DNA from: Chloroflexota bacterium
GTDB lineage: Bacteria > Chloroflexota > Limnocylindria > P2-11E
Direction: 5' to 3'
Assembly: GCA_005883775.1 (NCBI GenBank)
Contig: VBEU01000123.1
Span: 1 to 8,306, forward strand
DNA: 8,306 nt
Part shown: positions 1-6,491 of the stretch, piece by piece
How positions within the stretch are numbered: position 1 is the stretch's first letter
How the letters are laid out: every line of letters starts with the position of its first letter
Notes under the pieces: generated by a model
Told to the model about the DNA's origin: nothing
Seen by the model: only the letters and a program-made list of their open reading frames with translations
Databases searched by the model: none
Position numbers and translations under genes: made by a program

Positions 1-368
1 AGCGGCAACCCGGCATCGATGGCCCCGACGGCGAACTCGGAGTGCGCGCATGCGAAGTCGGCCAAGCGATCGGTGATCCATTCTCTTGAGGTGAATGCCT
101 TGTTGACAAACTGAACGTCCGTGAAGCCCTCGTCGATGAGGTAGCTCTTCGCGAGCGCTAGTCCCGGATCGCATTGGACGGGGTTCACGATCCGCACCGT
201 CGTCGTTTCAGGTGGTCCGAGCGGGGTTGACGCCTCGCTTTGCCGCGCGCACGCGGCGAGGGCGCTCCCGCCGATGATTGCCGCGCCTGTGCCCAGCGTT
301 CGGAGCAGCAGCTGTCTTCTGGTGCTGAGTGGACGCTCCCCTGACAGGTCTGGATCGCGGAGGACCAA
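1..368 (-). CDS. Partial ABC transporter substrate-binding lipoprotein (THI5/NMT1-like), N-terminal part
   Basis: This is the N-terminal part of an exported solute-binding lipoprotein; the rest lies beyond base 1. The reverse strand shows a twin-arginine signal (STRRQLLLRTLG), a small-residue hydrophobic stretch (GTGAAIIGGSALAA) and a lipobox LAAC with the lipidated Cys encoded at 251-249. The mature part (TTTVRIVNPVQCDPG, then DEGFTDVQFVN and FTSREWITDRLADFA) resembles periplasmic-binding-protein-like folds of the THI5/NMT1/SsuA type. Those bind a small organic ligand outside the cell and deliver it to an ABC importer. The ligand cannot be told from this fragment. The start is uncertain. TTG at 368 gives a 16-residue n-region and lies 8 bases after a TACCAT box (382-377). 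GTG at 410 and ATG at 425 are also in frame, but the ATG would overlap the start of the divergent DUF488 gene. None has a clear Shine-Dalgarno sequence. Confidence 0.78.
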   Translation of the reverse strand, partial: MVLRDPDLSGERPLSTRRQLLLRTLGTGAAIIGGSALAACARQSEASTPLGPPETTTVRIVNPVQCDPGLALAKSYLIDEGFTDVQFVNKAFTSREWITDRLADFACAHSEFAVGAIDAGLP

Positions 369-417
369 GCAATCGAATGGTAGGCCCCACGTATCCGCGA
401 TCTTCCACACTGATTTC

Positions 418-951
418 GTGGACATTTGGTCGGTCGGTCACGGCGCTCGGCCCCTCGAGGAGCTCATGGCGACTCTGCGCGGGGCCGATATCCAGACACT
501 CGTGGACGTTCGTTCGCAACCGGGCTCGAGGCGGCACCCGCAGTTCGGTGCCCAGTCTCTCGCGACCGCGCTCGCGGACGTCGGAATCGCATACGAGCAC
601 GTGCCGGCGCTCGGCGGACGCCGCGAGCCGCGCAGGGATTCGCCGCATCGCGCGCTGCGGGTCGCCGCGTTCCGCGGCTATGCCGATCACATGAGCAGCG
701 AGGAGTTCGCGCGCGGCTACGAGCGTCTCACCTCACTCGCGCGTGAATCGCGTACCGCATTCATGTGCGCCGAAACCCTGTGGTGGCGGTGCCATCGCCG
801 ACTCATCGCGGACCGTCTGACCGTCGACGGTTGGATGGTCACGCACCTCTTCGCACCGGGGAAGAGCGAGCCGCACGTGCTGTGGGACACCGCGCGGATC
901 GATAACGGACATCTCGTGTACGACGCCGGGACGCTCCCGATCCCGATCTAG
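418..951 (+). CDS. DUF488 family protein
   Basis: A 177-residue protein of the DUF488 family, whose biochemical role is not firmly established. It opens with the family's usual beginning, DIWSVGHGARPLEELMATL, followed by TLVDVRSQPGSRR and QFG, which match the conserved (V/I)DVRxxPxSR...F region. Near the C-terminus is the signature AFMCAETLWWRCHRRLIAD, with Cys117, Cys125 and His126 of the CxE...CHR motif. These residues suggest a metal- or nucleic-acid-related active site, but that is inference. I chose GTG at 418 because it falls directly before the conserved IWSVGHG. The frame stays open upstream to ATG at 274, but that extension runs across the oppositely oriented lipoprotein gene and looks non-homologous. 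No Shine-Dalgarno precedes 418. The TAG stop shares a CTAG with the convergent regulator gene. The length is normal for the family. Confidence 0.88.
   Translation: MDIWSVGHGARPLEELMATLRGADIQTLVDVRSQPGSRRHPQFGAQSLATALADVGIAYEHVPALGGRREPRRDSPHRALRVAAFRGYADHMSSEEFARGYERLTSLARESRTAFMCAETLWWRCHRRLIADRLTVDGWMVTHLFAPGKSEPHVLWDTARIDNGHLVYDAGTLPIPI
948..951. other. Shared CTAG convergent stop (DUF488 / sigma regulator)
   Basis: The palindrome CTAG gives TAG on the plus strand (949-951) for the DUF488 gene and TAG on the minus strand (950-948) for the regulator gene. There is no intergenic space, so any terminator would lie inside the opposing coding region. I see no hairpin plus T-run nearby. Confidence 0.95.
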
Positions 952-2204
952 GGCTTCGCCACCGGCACCAGCGACACCGCGAGGTGATAGAGCGGATCGC
1001 GGCCGAGCGGTTGCGGCGCCTGGATGTGCACGTGAGTTCCGGCGCGATCGAAGTCGAGATGCTCTGTGCCGTCGGCGGTCCGATAGATCGCGCTGACGTC
1101 GCCGACGGTGACGCTCTCACCCGACGCGGAGGGGAACGCATCGCGCGGTCCCTGCTGCATGACGACGACCGGCGCGCCGTTGGCGGAAAAGGGCAGGATC
1201 ACGACGCCGCGGTCGTCGCGCGCCGGCATTCCTTCATCGAGTCCGTCGATGCCGCAGAACGGTCGGAAGACGGAGAAGCTCGACTGAGCCGCGAGCTGGC
1301 CCCACAGTTCCAAACGCATGCCCGTGGTCGCGCCCGGCGGCAGGACCTGTCCGATACGCACGTCGCCGCTTGGGGTGAAGCTGAAGTCCGACGCCGGAAC
1401 GTCGGCGTTGACCTCGAGCCCGACGAAGCGCCACGTCATCAGCAGCTGGCCCTGCGCGTCGCGAACGTCGGCGCCGAGCTGCAGCAAAGTCGCAGTGTCC
1501 AGCCAGGTCGTGATCCTCGCGATCGTGCCGGTCTGCGAGGGCTGCTTCGGAGTGAGCTCGAGGACGTGCGTTGTTCTGCCGATGATCGTGTCGTCGCCGA
1601 GCTGCTTCGCTGTGAAGACTTGTGAGAGAGCCTCTATCGCCCCGGCGAGGGTGCTCGGTGCGAAAGGTCCCTGCGACAGGACCATCCGCGGGTCGATCGG
1701 TTGGGCCACCTTCGCGTCGGGCACGTAGATCCACGCAGCCTTGCCGTCGAAGAACAGGACCTGACGCCCAGTCGCGCCGCTCGGATCGGTCGCTGCGGTC
1801 TCGATCCGCAGGCTGCTCGGGGCACGGAATTCGATCTTCTGCTCGTACGAAGCGGGCACCGCCAGGCGCTTTCCGTCGCCGCCCATCCAGTTCTGGCCCG
1901 CCACGGTCCCGCGGTAGCTGTCGAACGCGCTGGTTGCACCGGCTGCAGCGCGCTCCGCTCGCACGAGGAGGTCGCTCGCGCTCGCGGGCGCGCCGGCAAC
2001 GACGAGCGAGACGACGAGGACCACGACTGCGATGACTCCTACGGCCGCGAGCGCCGCTCGCGGCCGCGCCGTCCACACCCACGATGACGGCGGGGTCGTC
2101 GCGCGGACCACGGCCCGGTCGACCGCGCTCGAAACACTTGCGGGCGTGTGGATCCTCAGCGCAACCTCGCGAAGCTCTCGCGCCAATTTTTCTTCGTCGG
2201 TCAT
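948..2204 (-). CDS. Membrane-anchored probable anti-sigma/sigma-regulator protein with RseB/LolA-like extracytoplasmic region
   Basis: A 418-residue protein with one predicted membrane span at about residues 49-71 (AALAAVGVIAVVVLVVSLVV). The short, charged cytoplasmic N-terminus (MTDEEKLARELREVALRIH) carries no HxxxCxxC zinc motif, so it is not a ZAS-type anti-sigma factor. Residues about 80-280 (SDLLVRAERAA, YRGTV, EFRAPSSLRIE, FFDGKAAWIYVPD, TTWLDTATLLQLGADV) resemble the LolA/RseB beta-fold. Residues about 300-418 resemble DUF4367-type domains (VVILPFSANGAPVVVMQQGP ... AIYRTADGTEHLDF ... SLVPVAKP). The ATG overlaps the sigma-factor stop as ATGA and has a clear GGAGG Shine-Dalgarno seven bases upstream, so the two are translated together. 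I infer that it senses an envelope signal and restrains the upstream sigma factor. A second option is a lipid- or protein-handling LolA homologue that is merely co-transcribed. The open frame extends to 2306, but that part lies inside the sigma gene and I excluded it. Confidence 0.85.
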   Translation of the reverse strand: MTDEEKLARELREVALRIHTPASVSSAVDRAVVRATTPPSSWVWTARPRAALAAVGVIAVVVLVVSLVVAGAPASASDLLVRAERAAAGATSAFDSYRGTVAGQNWMGGDGKRLAVPASYEQKIEFRAPSSLRIETAATDPSGATGRQVLFFDGKAAWIYVPDAKVAQPIDPRMVLSQGPFAPSTLAGAIEALSQVFTAKQLGDDTIIGRTTHVLELTPKQPSQTGTIARITTWLDTATLLQLGADVRDAQGQLLMTWRFVGLEVNADVPASDFSFTPSGDVRIGQVLPPGATTGMRLELWGQLAAQSSFSVFRPFCGIDGLDEGMPARDDRGVVILPFSANGAPVVVMQQGPRDAFPSASGESVTVGDVSAIYRTADGTEHLDFDRAGTHVHIQAPQPLGRDPLYHLAVSLVPVAKP

Positions 2205-2758
2205 GTCGTGGCCTCCAATCGCTCGCGGAGATCGATGAGCGCGCGGTGGACGAGCATCTTCACGGCCGCTTCGCTGCGGCCCATCACGGTCGCGATCTCG
2301 CTGCACTCAAGACCGGCGAAGAAGCGAAGCCGTAGCGCTTCGGCGCGGTCGGGAGCGAGCCGGCCGGTCATCGCGATCACGCGCGCGAGCTCGACGCGTC
2401 GCAGCGCGACGTCGTCGGTGCGGACCGGATCGATGAGTTGCCGGGCCTCTTCGAGACCAACGTGCGGGCGACTTTGACGCCGCGCGTCCGCGGCCTTTCG
2501 TCGCGCGATACCGACGAGCCAGGCCTTCACCGGGCCGGTACCGCGATAGCCGCGCGCGGACCGGAACGCCGCGAGGAACGTCTCGGCGACGAGGTCCTCG
2601 GCATCGGCCGCGTCGCCGCAACGCGAAAGCAGGTATCGGTAGAGGTCGTCGACGTAGAGGCGATATAGCGCGGCGAAACGGGCGGGCTCAGACGCGGCGT
2701 CGCGCAGGAGCGCCGCATCATCGGACACGCGGAGGCTGAGCGCCTCGGAACCGCTCAC
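2201..2758 (-). CDS. ECF-type RNA polymerase sigma factor
   Basis: A sigma-70 family protein of the extracytoplasmic-function class, about 185 residues, which is normal for the class. Region 2 covers about residues 28-95 (FAALYRLYVDDLYRYLLSR, DAEDLVAETFLAAFRSA, then VKAWLVGIARRKAADARR). Region 4 covers about 125-180 (LAPDRAEALRLRFFAGLECS, EIATVMGRSEAAVKMLVHRA), the helix-turn-helix that reads the -35 element. There is no region 1.1 or 3, as expected for ECF factors, and no C-terminal extension is visible. The start is uncertain. GTG at 2758 and GTG at 2728 both give ordinary ECF N-termini, and GTG at 2779 is also possible. The open frame runs back to 2944 but there overlaps the divergent HIT gene. 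The stop overlaps the downstream regulator by ATGA, the common arrangement of a sigma factor with its membrane-bound regulator. Confidence 0.9.
   Translation of the reverse strand: MSGSEALSLRVSDDAALLRDAASEPARFAALYRLYVDDLYRYLLSRCGDAADAEDLVAETFLAAFRSARGYRGTGPVKAWLVGIARRKAADARRQSRPHVGLEEARQLIDPVRTDDVALRRVELARVIAMTGRLAPDRAEALRLRFFAGLECSEIATVMGRSEAAVKMLVHRALIDLRERLEATT
2212..2216 (-). promoter_or_regulatory. Shine-Dalgarno GGAGG for the regulator gene
   Basis: GGAGG on the minus strand lies seven bases before the ATG at 2204, inside the last codons of the sigma-factor gene. It fixes MTDEEKLA as the regulator's N-terminus, against the longer open frame starting at 2306. Confidence 0.85.
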
Positions 2759-2840
2759 ACCTTCACCATCTTCTGCCACAACGTCGCGTCCAGGGGCGTT
2801 CCGGTAACACGGCTCGCGAAACGCTAGGGTTTTGGCGGCA
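2759..2840. promoter_or_regulatory. Divergent intergenic region between the ECF sigma and HIT genes
   Basis: These 82 bases must hold the promoters for both divergent genes. Towards HIT (plus strand) a TAGGGT at 2825-2830 fits a TANNNT -10 box ten bases before the ATG at 2841. No good -35 is visible. Towards the sigma gene (minus strand) there is GGAAC at 2802-2798 followed after 14 bases by CGTT at 2783-2780. This recalls an ECF autoregulatory promoter (GGAAC, then about 16-17 bases, then CGT), but the spacer is short. The GTTCCGGTAAC at 2798-2808 is an imperfect palindrome. All of these are weak, sequence-only calls. Confidence 0.3.
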
Positions 2841-3323
2841 ATGATCCGCACCTGGGACGAAGACTGGGACGAACGCAAGGCGGGCAAGGGCTGCCCGATG
2901 TGCTCGGAAGGCCGACCCGACGAGACGTACGGCAACGCGCGCATCTTCGCGGGCCGCGTCTCCGATGCCTATCTCGTTCGGGGCGACATCGGTCAGCCGG
3001 GCTACACGATCGTGATCTGGCGCGGCGGACACATCGCCGACCTCACCGAGCTGAGCGACCCAGACGCGACGACCTACCTCCGGGAAGTCCTGAAGGTCGC
3101 GCGGGCGCTCGAAGCGCATTACCGTCCCGCGAAGCTCAATTTCGAGATGCTCGGGAACACCGTGCCGCACTTGCACACGCACATCGTTCCGCGGTACGTG
3201 ACCGACGACAGCCCGGGCCAACCGGCGAAGGGCTTGATGCAGCCCGACCCGCACCGCAAGCCCGTCGCCGACGACGTGTTCCATCGCGATGTCGCCGGAC
3301 TGCGGGTCGCGCTCAGCCGCTAG
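2841..3323 (+). CDS. HIT family protein (histidine triad nucleotide hydrolase/transferase)
   Basis: A 160-residue cytoplasmic protein with the histidine-triad motif HLHTHIVPR at residues 110-118. In the family the middle histidine (here His112) attacks the alpha-phosphate of a nucleotide substrate. The upstream LNFEMLGNTVPH supplies the usual Asn/Gly loop, and the N-terminal CPMC (Cys18, Cys21) matches the zinc-binding pair of bacterial HIT proteins. Family members hydrolyse or transfer from AMP conjugates such as adenosine phosphoramidate or dinucleoside polyphosphates. The true substrate cannot be read here. ATG at 2841 was chosen; a TTG at 2832 is in frame three codons earlier. No strong Shine-Dalgarno is present, and a TANNNT box lies ten bases upstream, so the mRNA may be nearly leaderless. 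The gene diverges from the sigma factor and converges on the DUF4260 gene, sharing a CTAG stop. Confidence 0.93.
   Translation: MIRTWDEDWDERKAGKGCPMCSEGRPDETYGNARIFAGRVSDAYLVRGDIGQPGYTIVIWRGGHIADLTELSDPDATTYLREVLKVARALEAHYRPAKLNFEMLGNTVPHLHTHIVPRYVTDDSPGQPAKGLMQPDPHRKPVADDVFHRDVAGLRVALSR
3320..3323. other. Shared CTAG convergent stop (HIT / DUF4260)
   Basis: Here too a single CTAG supplies TAG to both convergent genes: 3321-3323 for HIT on the plus strand and 3322-3320 for DUF4260 on the minus strand. No terminator is visible between them. Confidence 0.95.
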
Positions 3324-3694
3324 AAGACCGCCTGCCCTCCGTCGTCGCCGCGAAGGCCGAAGCCGAGAAAACGATCGGCGGATATGTGGATGAGCCAGCC
3401 CAAAAGCGGCCATGGGCTTCCGAACGGTACGAGCAGAGCGAGCATGACTCCGATCAGAAGCGGTGGCGTGAAGGTGTGCCACACGTTGTACAGCCACACG
3501 CCGCGCGGCGGCAGGTAGCCGCGCGCCGGGGCGCGACCCATGAGCGAAGCCGGCAGGAGACCGAAGAGGTCGGGCGCGAGAAGAAACAACCAGAACGTCC
3601 AGCTGAGCTGGTCCTTCGCCGCGATCGCGGCGCCGACAAGGACGAGCGTGAGCGCCAGGTACTCGGTGCGGTGGATCGCTCGGGCGCGGATCAC
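3320..3694 (-). CDS. DUF4260 family small membrane protein
   Basis: A 124-residue polytopic membrane protein. Hydrophobic stretches lie at about residues 12-26 (YLALTLVLVGAAIAA), 31-50, 74-90 and 94-105, giving about four spans. It carries the features I associate with DUF4260: LFLLAPDL near residue 36, LYNVWHT at about 68-74, and a C-terminal W-x-x-HIxxDRxLGFGL. Function is unknown for the family; the conserved His and Asp-Arg in or near the membrane could be functional. The start is GTG at 3694, overlapping the rdgB stop as GTGA, so translation is probably coupled. It is the last gene of the leftward cluster, and its TAG stop shares CTAG with the convergent HIT gene. The assignment rests on motif memory rather than a search. 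Confidence 0.82.
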   Translation of the reverse strand: MIRARAIHRTEYLALTLVLVGAAIAAKDQLSWTFWLFLLAPDLFGLLPASLMGRAPARGYLPPRGVWLYNVWHTFTPPLLIGVMLALLVPFGSPWPLLGWLIHISADRFLGFGLRGDDGGQAVF

Positions 3695-4302
3695 GCCCCT
3701 GCCGACAGCCGAGTGCGCAGCTTCGCACCGGCGAGACCCCGATGCGAGATCCGATGCTTTTCGTCAGACGACAGCTCGGCCATCGTGCGGCCATCCCCGG
3801 CGATCACGAAAACCGGGTCGTAGCCGAATCCCGCTTCACCGCGCGGCAACTCCGCGATCTCGCCATGCACTTCGCCTTCGAAGAGCTCGACGTTCCCGTC
3901 CGGTGACGCGAGGGCCGTGACGCAAACGAACCGGGCCGACCGATTCGCGACGCCGTCGAGCAGCGCAAGGAGCTTGGCGTTTCGCTCCTCTTGGCTCGCC
4001 TCGTCGCCGAAGAACCGCCGGCTCCGCACGCCCGGCGCGCCGCGTAGCGCGTAGACCTCGAGGCCGGAGTCGTCGGCGATCGTCTGCAATCCGCTTGCAG
4101 CGGCGTACCCGCGCGCCTTCGCGGACGCATTCTCCGCGAACGTCTCTGCATCCTCGGCAGGTTCCGCGGGCACCGGGTCGAGATCGCTCGGCGCGACAAG
4201 CTCGAGGTCGAGGCCCCCGAGTATTTCGCGGTACTCGCGGAGCTTCCCGGGGTTCGTCGAGCCCAGAAGGATCGGGTGCCTCTCCTGTGCCCCGCCTCTC
4301 AC
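3691..4302 (-). CDS. rdgB: XTP/dITP (non-canonical purine NTP) pyrophosphatase, HAM1/RdgB family
   Basis: RdgB hydrolyses dITP, ITP and XTP to the monophosphate and pyrophosphate, keeping deaminated purines out of DNA and RNA. The 203-residue product shows the family motifs in order: GSTNPGKLREYREIL (14-28, phosphate-binding loop with Lys20), DAETFAENASAKA (51-63), ADDSGLEV (76-83, with the conserved Asp pair), GAPGVRSRRFFG (88-99), GFGYDPVF (158-165) and HRISHRGLAGAKL (183-195, the SHR motif). The start is GTG at 4302, overlapping the TGA of the MMPL gene as GTGA. A longer open frame back to 4365 would run inside the MMPL gene and adds nothing like the family N-terminus. Like rph and mazG it belongs to the leftward cluster. 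Two of the encoded enzymes, MazG and RdgB, clean the nucleotide pool. Confidence 0.95.
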   Translation of the reverse strand: MRGGAQERHPILLGSTNPGKLREYREILGGLDLELVAPSDLDPVPAEPAEDAETFAENASAKARGYAAASGLQTIADDSGLEVYALRGAPGVRSRRFFGDEASQEERNAKLLALLDGVANRSARFVCVTALASPDGNVELFEGEVHGEIAELPRGEAGFGYDPVFVIAGDGRTMAELSSDEKHRISHRGLAGAKLRTRLSAGA

Positions 4303-6452
4303 ACGTCCATGGTCGCGCTCGCGGGTTCGAGGTGCAGGCCGCGTCCGAGCCGCCACGGGGCCCACCAGTTTGCGCGGCCGAGAAGGCGCATCGTCGCGGG
4401 AACGACGAGAGCGCGGACGAGAGTCGCATCGAGCAACACGGCGATGGTGAGCCCGATCCCGACCGACTTGATGATCACGACGTCAGCGAGGGCGAACGCG
4501 ACGAAGACGCCGACCATGATCGCCGCCGCGCCGGTGATAAGCCGTCCGCTTCGCTCGAGGCCCATCGCGACCGCGGCGACGTTGTCGCCCGTACGCCGGT
4601 ATTCCTCCTGGATGCGCGAGAGCAGCAGGACCTCGTAGTCCATCGAGAGCCCGAACATGATGCAGAACATGATCACCGGAAGGCTCGGTTCGATCGACTG
4701 CGCCGTGAAGTTGAAAACGTTAGCGAGGTGACCCTGCTGGATGATCCACACGAGCGCGCCGAACGACGCGCTCACTGAGAGCGCGTTCATCGCGACGGCC
4801 TTCAGCGGGAGCACAACGGATCCCAGCAGGAAGAAGAGCGCGAGCATCGTCGTGAGCGTGACGAACCCGACCGCGATCGGGGTGCGCTCGACGAGGTAGT
4901 CGACGGCATCGACGTCGAATGCTGTGTTCCCCGTGACGAGCACGTCACCGCCGGTCACGGTCTCGGCTCGCGCCGCGCGCACGATCCCGCGCGCCTCATC
5001 GCTCTGCGCGGTACTCGCGGTCCGCACGGACAGCAGCGCGATGTGCGGGCCCGTGGGGCTGAGGGGCATATCGACGCGCAGCACGTTCGGGAGCGCGGCC
5101 AGGCCGGCGCGTAGGTCGTCGAGTGCCGCACGGTGGCCGAGGGGATCGTCCGGGAAGCGCGCGACGACGGTGATCGTCGATTGGTCCTGCCCGGGAAACT
5201 CACTGACCAGGATGTCGTAGCCATGCCGCGACTCGATCGTCGGCGGAAGGATCGTCGCGTCGGCGGAAGCGAGACGCAGCTGCGTGAAGGGCGACGCCGC
5301 GATCGCGATGAGCGCGACGGTCGGCACGAGCACGAGGACCGGTCGTCGCATCACCGTCGTGGCGATGGAGTGCCAGACACCGGACCCGCTCCGGCCGCGA
5401 GGCAGCGGCAGCCGCCAGGCTCCGACCCGAGGCCCGACGATCGAGAGCAGAGCGGGGAGGAACGTCAGGGCATAGAGAACGGCCGCCGCGACAACGAGTG
5501 AGCCGCTTACGCCGAGGGACACGAGGAAGGTGCCCGGGTAGAAGAGCATCCCCGCGAGACCGATCGCGACCGTGATGCCGGAGAAGAGGATCGCCCGGCC
5601 GGCCGTCGCCAGCGCGATGCCGACCGCATCTTCGACGTCCCTGCCTCGCGCCAGCTCCTCGCGGAAGCGGCTCACGATGAACAGCGAATAGTCGATCGCC
5701 ACGCCGAGACCGATGAGCGTGACAATGTTGAGCGCGTACTGCGAGACGTCGGTCGCTCGAGCGAGCGCGAACGTCGCGCCGAGGCCGGCCACGATGACGA
5801 TGACACCCACCCCGAGCGTGAGGAGCGCCGCCGCGGCGCTCCCGAACACGAGAAGCAGCAACACGAAGGCGAGCGGAAGCGACACGAGCTCCGCACGCTG
5901 CAGATCTCGATCGAGCGCGGCGTCGATGTCGCCGTTCAGCGGGATGTTTCCCGTGGCGAGCACCTCAAACGCGTCGGTGCGGACCAGCGCTCGGAGCTGC
6001 GGAAAGAATCCTTCCGCCGCGGTCGTCGTGCCGGTCACCGTCACATTGGCGAGCGCACGTTTCCCGTCCTTCGACCGCAGTCCTGGGGCTGACGCGGCGG
6101 CCACGCTGTCTGGCGTGAGCACGGATGCGACCCGCGGGTCGGCGCGCAGCGGCGCGAGCGCGGTCTTCATCCCCTCGATGAAACGGGGATCCGTGGCGGC
6201 CAGGCCCTCTTTGCTCGTGAAGATGAGGACGAACGACGACGTCGCCGCCGCCGGAGCGCCCGCCACCGGCGGAAATTCGTCGCGGATGAGCTGGCTCGCC
6301 CTGCCGGCCTCCGTCTCGCGGAACTGCACGTTCCGGAGCTCGCCGCCTGCGAGCAGTGAGGCCACTGACAGACCGACCGTGAGCAGCGACACCACGAGGA
6401 CCGCCCAGCGGCGCCGGTAGACAAAGCGGCCCCACGGCGCGAGGAGGTTCAT
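4299..6452 (-). CDS. MMPL-family RND transporter
   Basis: A 717-residue inner-membrane transporter of the MMPL branch of the RND superfamily, probably using the proton gradient. It has the duplicated layout: a first span at about 15-36, an extracytoplasmic porter domain about 40-185, five spans about 188-340, a span near 371-388, a second porter domain about 392-520, and a final spans block about 525-690. The two proton-relay Asp-Tyr pairs are intact: GLGVAIDYSLF (Asp254-Tyr255) and GLSMDYEVLLLSR (Asp605-Tyr606). The N-terminus GRFVYRRRWAVLV and C-terminus RLLGRANWWAP are typical of actinobacterial and Chloroflexota MMPL proteins. Substrates in this family are mostly lipids or drugs; the specific one cannot be inferred. 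No cytoplasmic C-terminal domain is present, unlike some mycobacterial MmpL proteins. The ATG at 6452 lies 39 bases after rph, the only sizeable gap between confidently placed neighbours in the cluster, and follows a TATATA box. Confidence 0.94.
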   Translation of the reverse strand: MNLLAPWGRFVYRRRWAVLVVSLLTVGLSVASLLAGGELRNVQFRETEAGRASQLIRDEFPPVAGAPAAATSSFVLIFTSKEGLAATDPRFIEGMKTALAPLRADPRVASVLTPDSVAAASAPGLRSKDGKRALANVTVTGTTTAAEGFFPQLRALVRTDAFEVLATGNIPLNGDIDAALDRDLQRAELVSLPLAFVLLLLVFGSAAAALLTLGVGVIVIVAGLGATFALARATDVSQYALNIVTLIGLGVAIDYSLFIVSRFREELARGRDVEDAVGIALATAGRAILFSGITVAIGLAGMLFYPGTFLVSLGVSGSLVVAAAVLYALTFLPALLSIVGPRVGAWRLPLPRGRSGSGVWHSIATTVMRRPVLVLVPTVALIAIAASPFTQLRLASADATILPPTIESRHGYDILVSEFPGQDQSTITVVARFPDDPLGHRAALDDLRAGLAALPNVLRVDMPLSPTGPHIALLSVRTASTAQSDEARGIVRAARAETVTGGDVLVTGNTAFDVDAVDYLVERTPIAVGFVTLTTMLALFFLLGSVVLPLKAVAMNALSVSASFGALVWIIQQGHLANVFNFTAQSIEPSLPVIMFCIMFGLSMDYEVLLLSRIQEEYRRTGDNVAAVAMGLERSGRLITGAAAIMVGVFVAFALADVVIIKSVGIGLTIAVLLDATLVRALVVPATMRLLGRANWWAPWRLGRGLHLEPASATMDV

Positions 6453-6460
6453 CGTCGGCC

Positions 6461-6490
6461 TATATACGCGCGGGAACTGACCGGCGTTCC
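6461..6490 (-). promoter_or_regulatory. Candidate internal promoter for the MMPL-rdgB-DUF4260 genes
   Basis: On the minus strand TATATA (6466-6461) ends eight bases before the MMPL ATG, the distance expected if transcription starts at or next to the start codon. Only a weak AGG is present as ribosome site. Upstream, GGAACG (6490-6485) lies 18 bases from TATATA. Read differently, this is GGAAC, 17 bases, CGTATA, resembling an ECF-type promoter. The GGAAC and a GTTCC (minus strand 6477-6473) also form a 5-base inverted repeat around 8 bases. Which factor reads this is open. Confidence 0.45.
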
Positions 6491-6491
6491 G

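Noticed and set aside
274..417. N-terminal extension of DUF488 back to ATG 274
   Set aside because: The family N-terminus begins at 418 (IWSVGHG). The extension overlaps the divergent lipoprotein gene and looks non-homologous.
208..690. Minus-strand open frame opposite DUF488
   Set aside because: It covers the lipoprotein signal region in the wrong frame. The neighbouring frame gives a proper Tat signal and lipobox.
2564..2570. GGAACGC-type ECF -35 boxes inside coding regions
   Set aside because: Several GGAAC copies lie inside genes with no suitable -10 or downstream start. They show that the motif alone is weak evidence in this base composition.
2759..2944. N-terminal extension of the ECF sigma factor back to 2944
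   Set aside because: It would overlap the HIT coding region head-on and does not resemble sigma N-termini.
2900..3823. Plus-strand open frame (307 codons) spanning HIT, DUF4260 and rdgB
   Set aside because: It runs across three well-supported genes in another frame and is Arg-rich throughout, with no domain.
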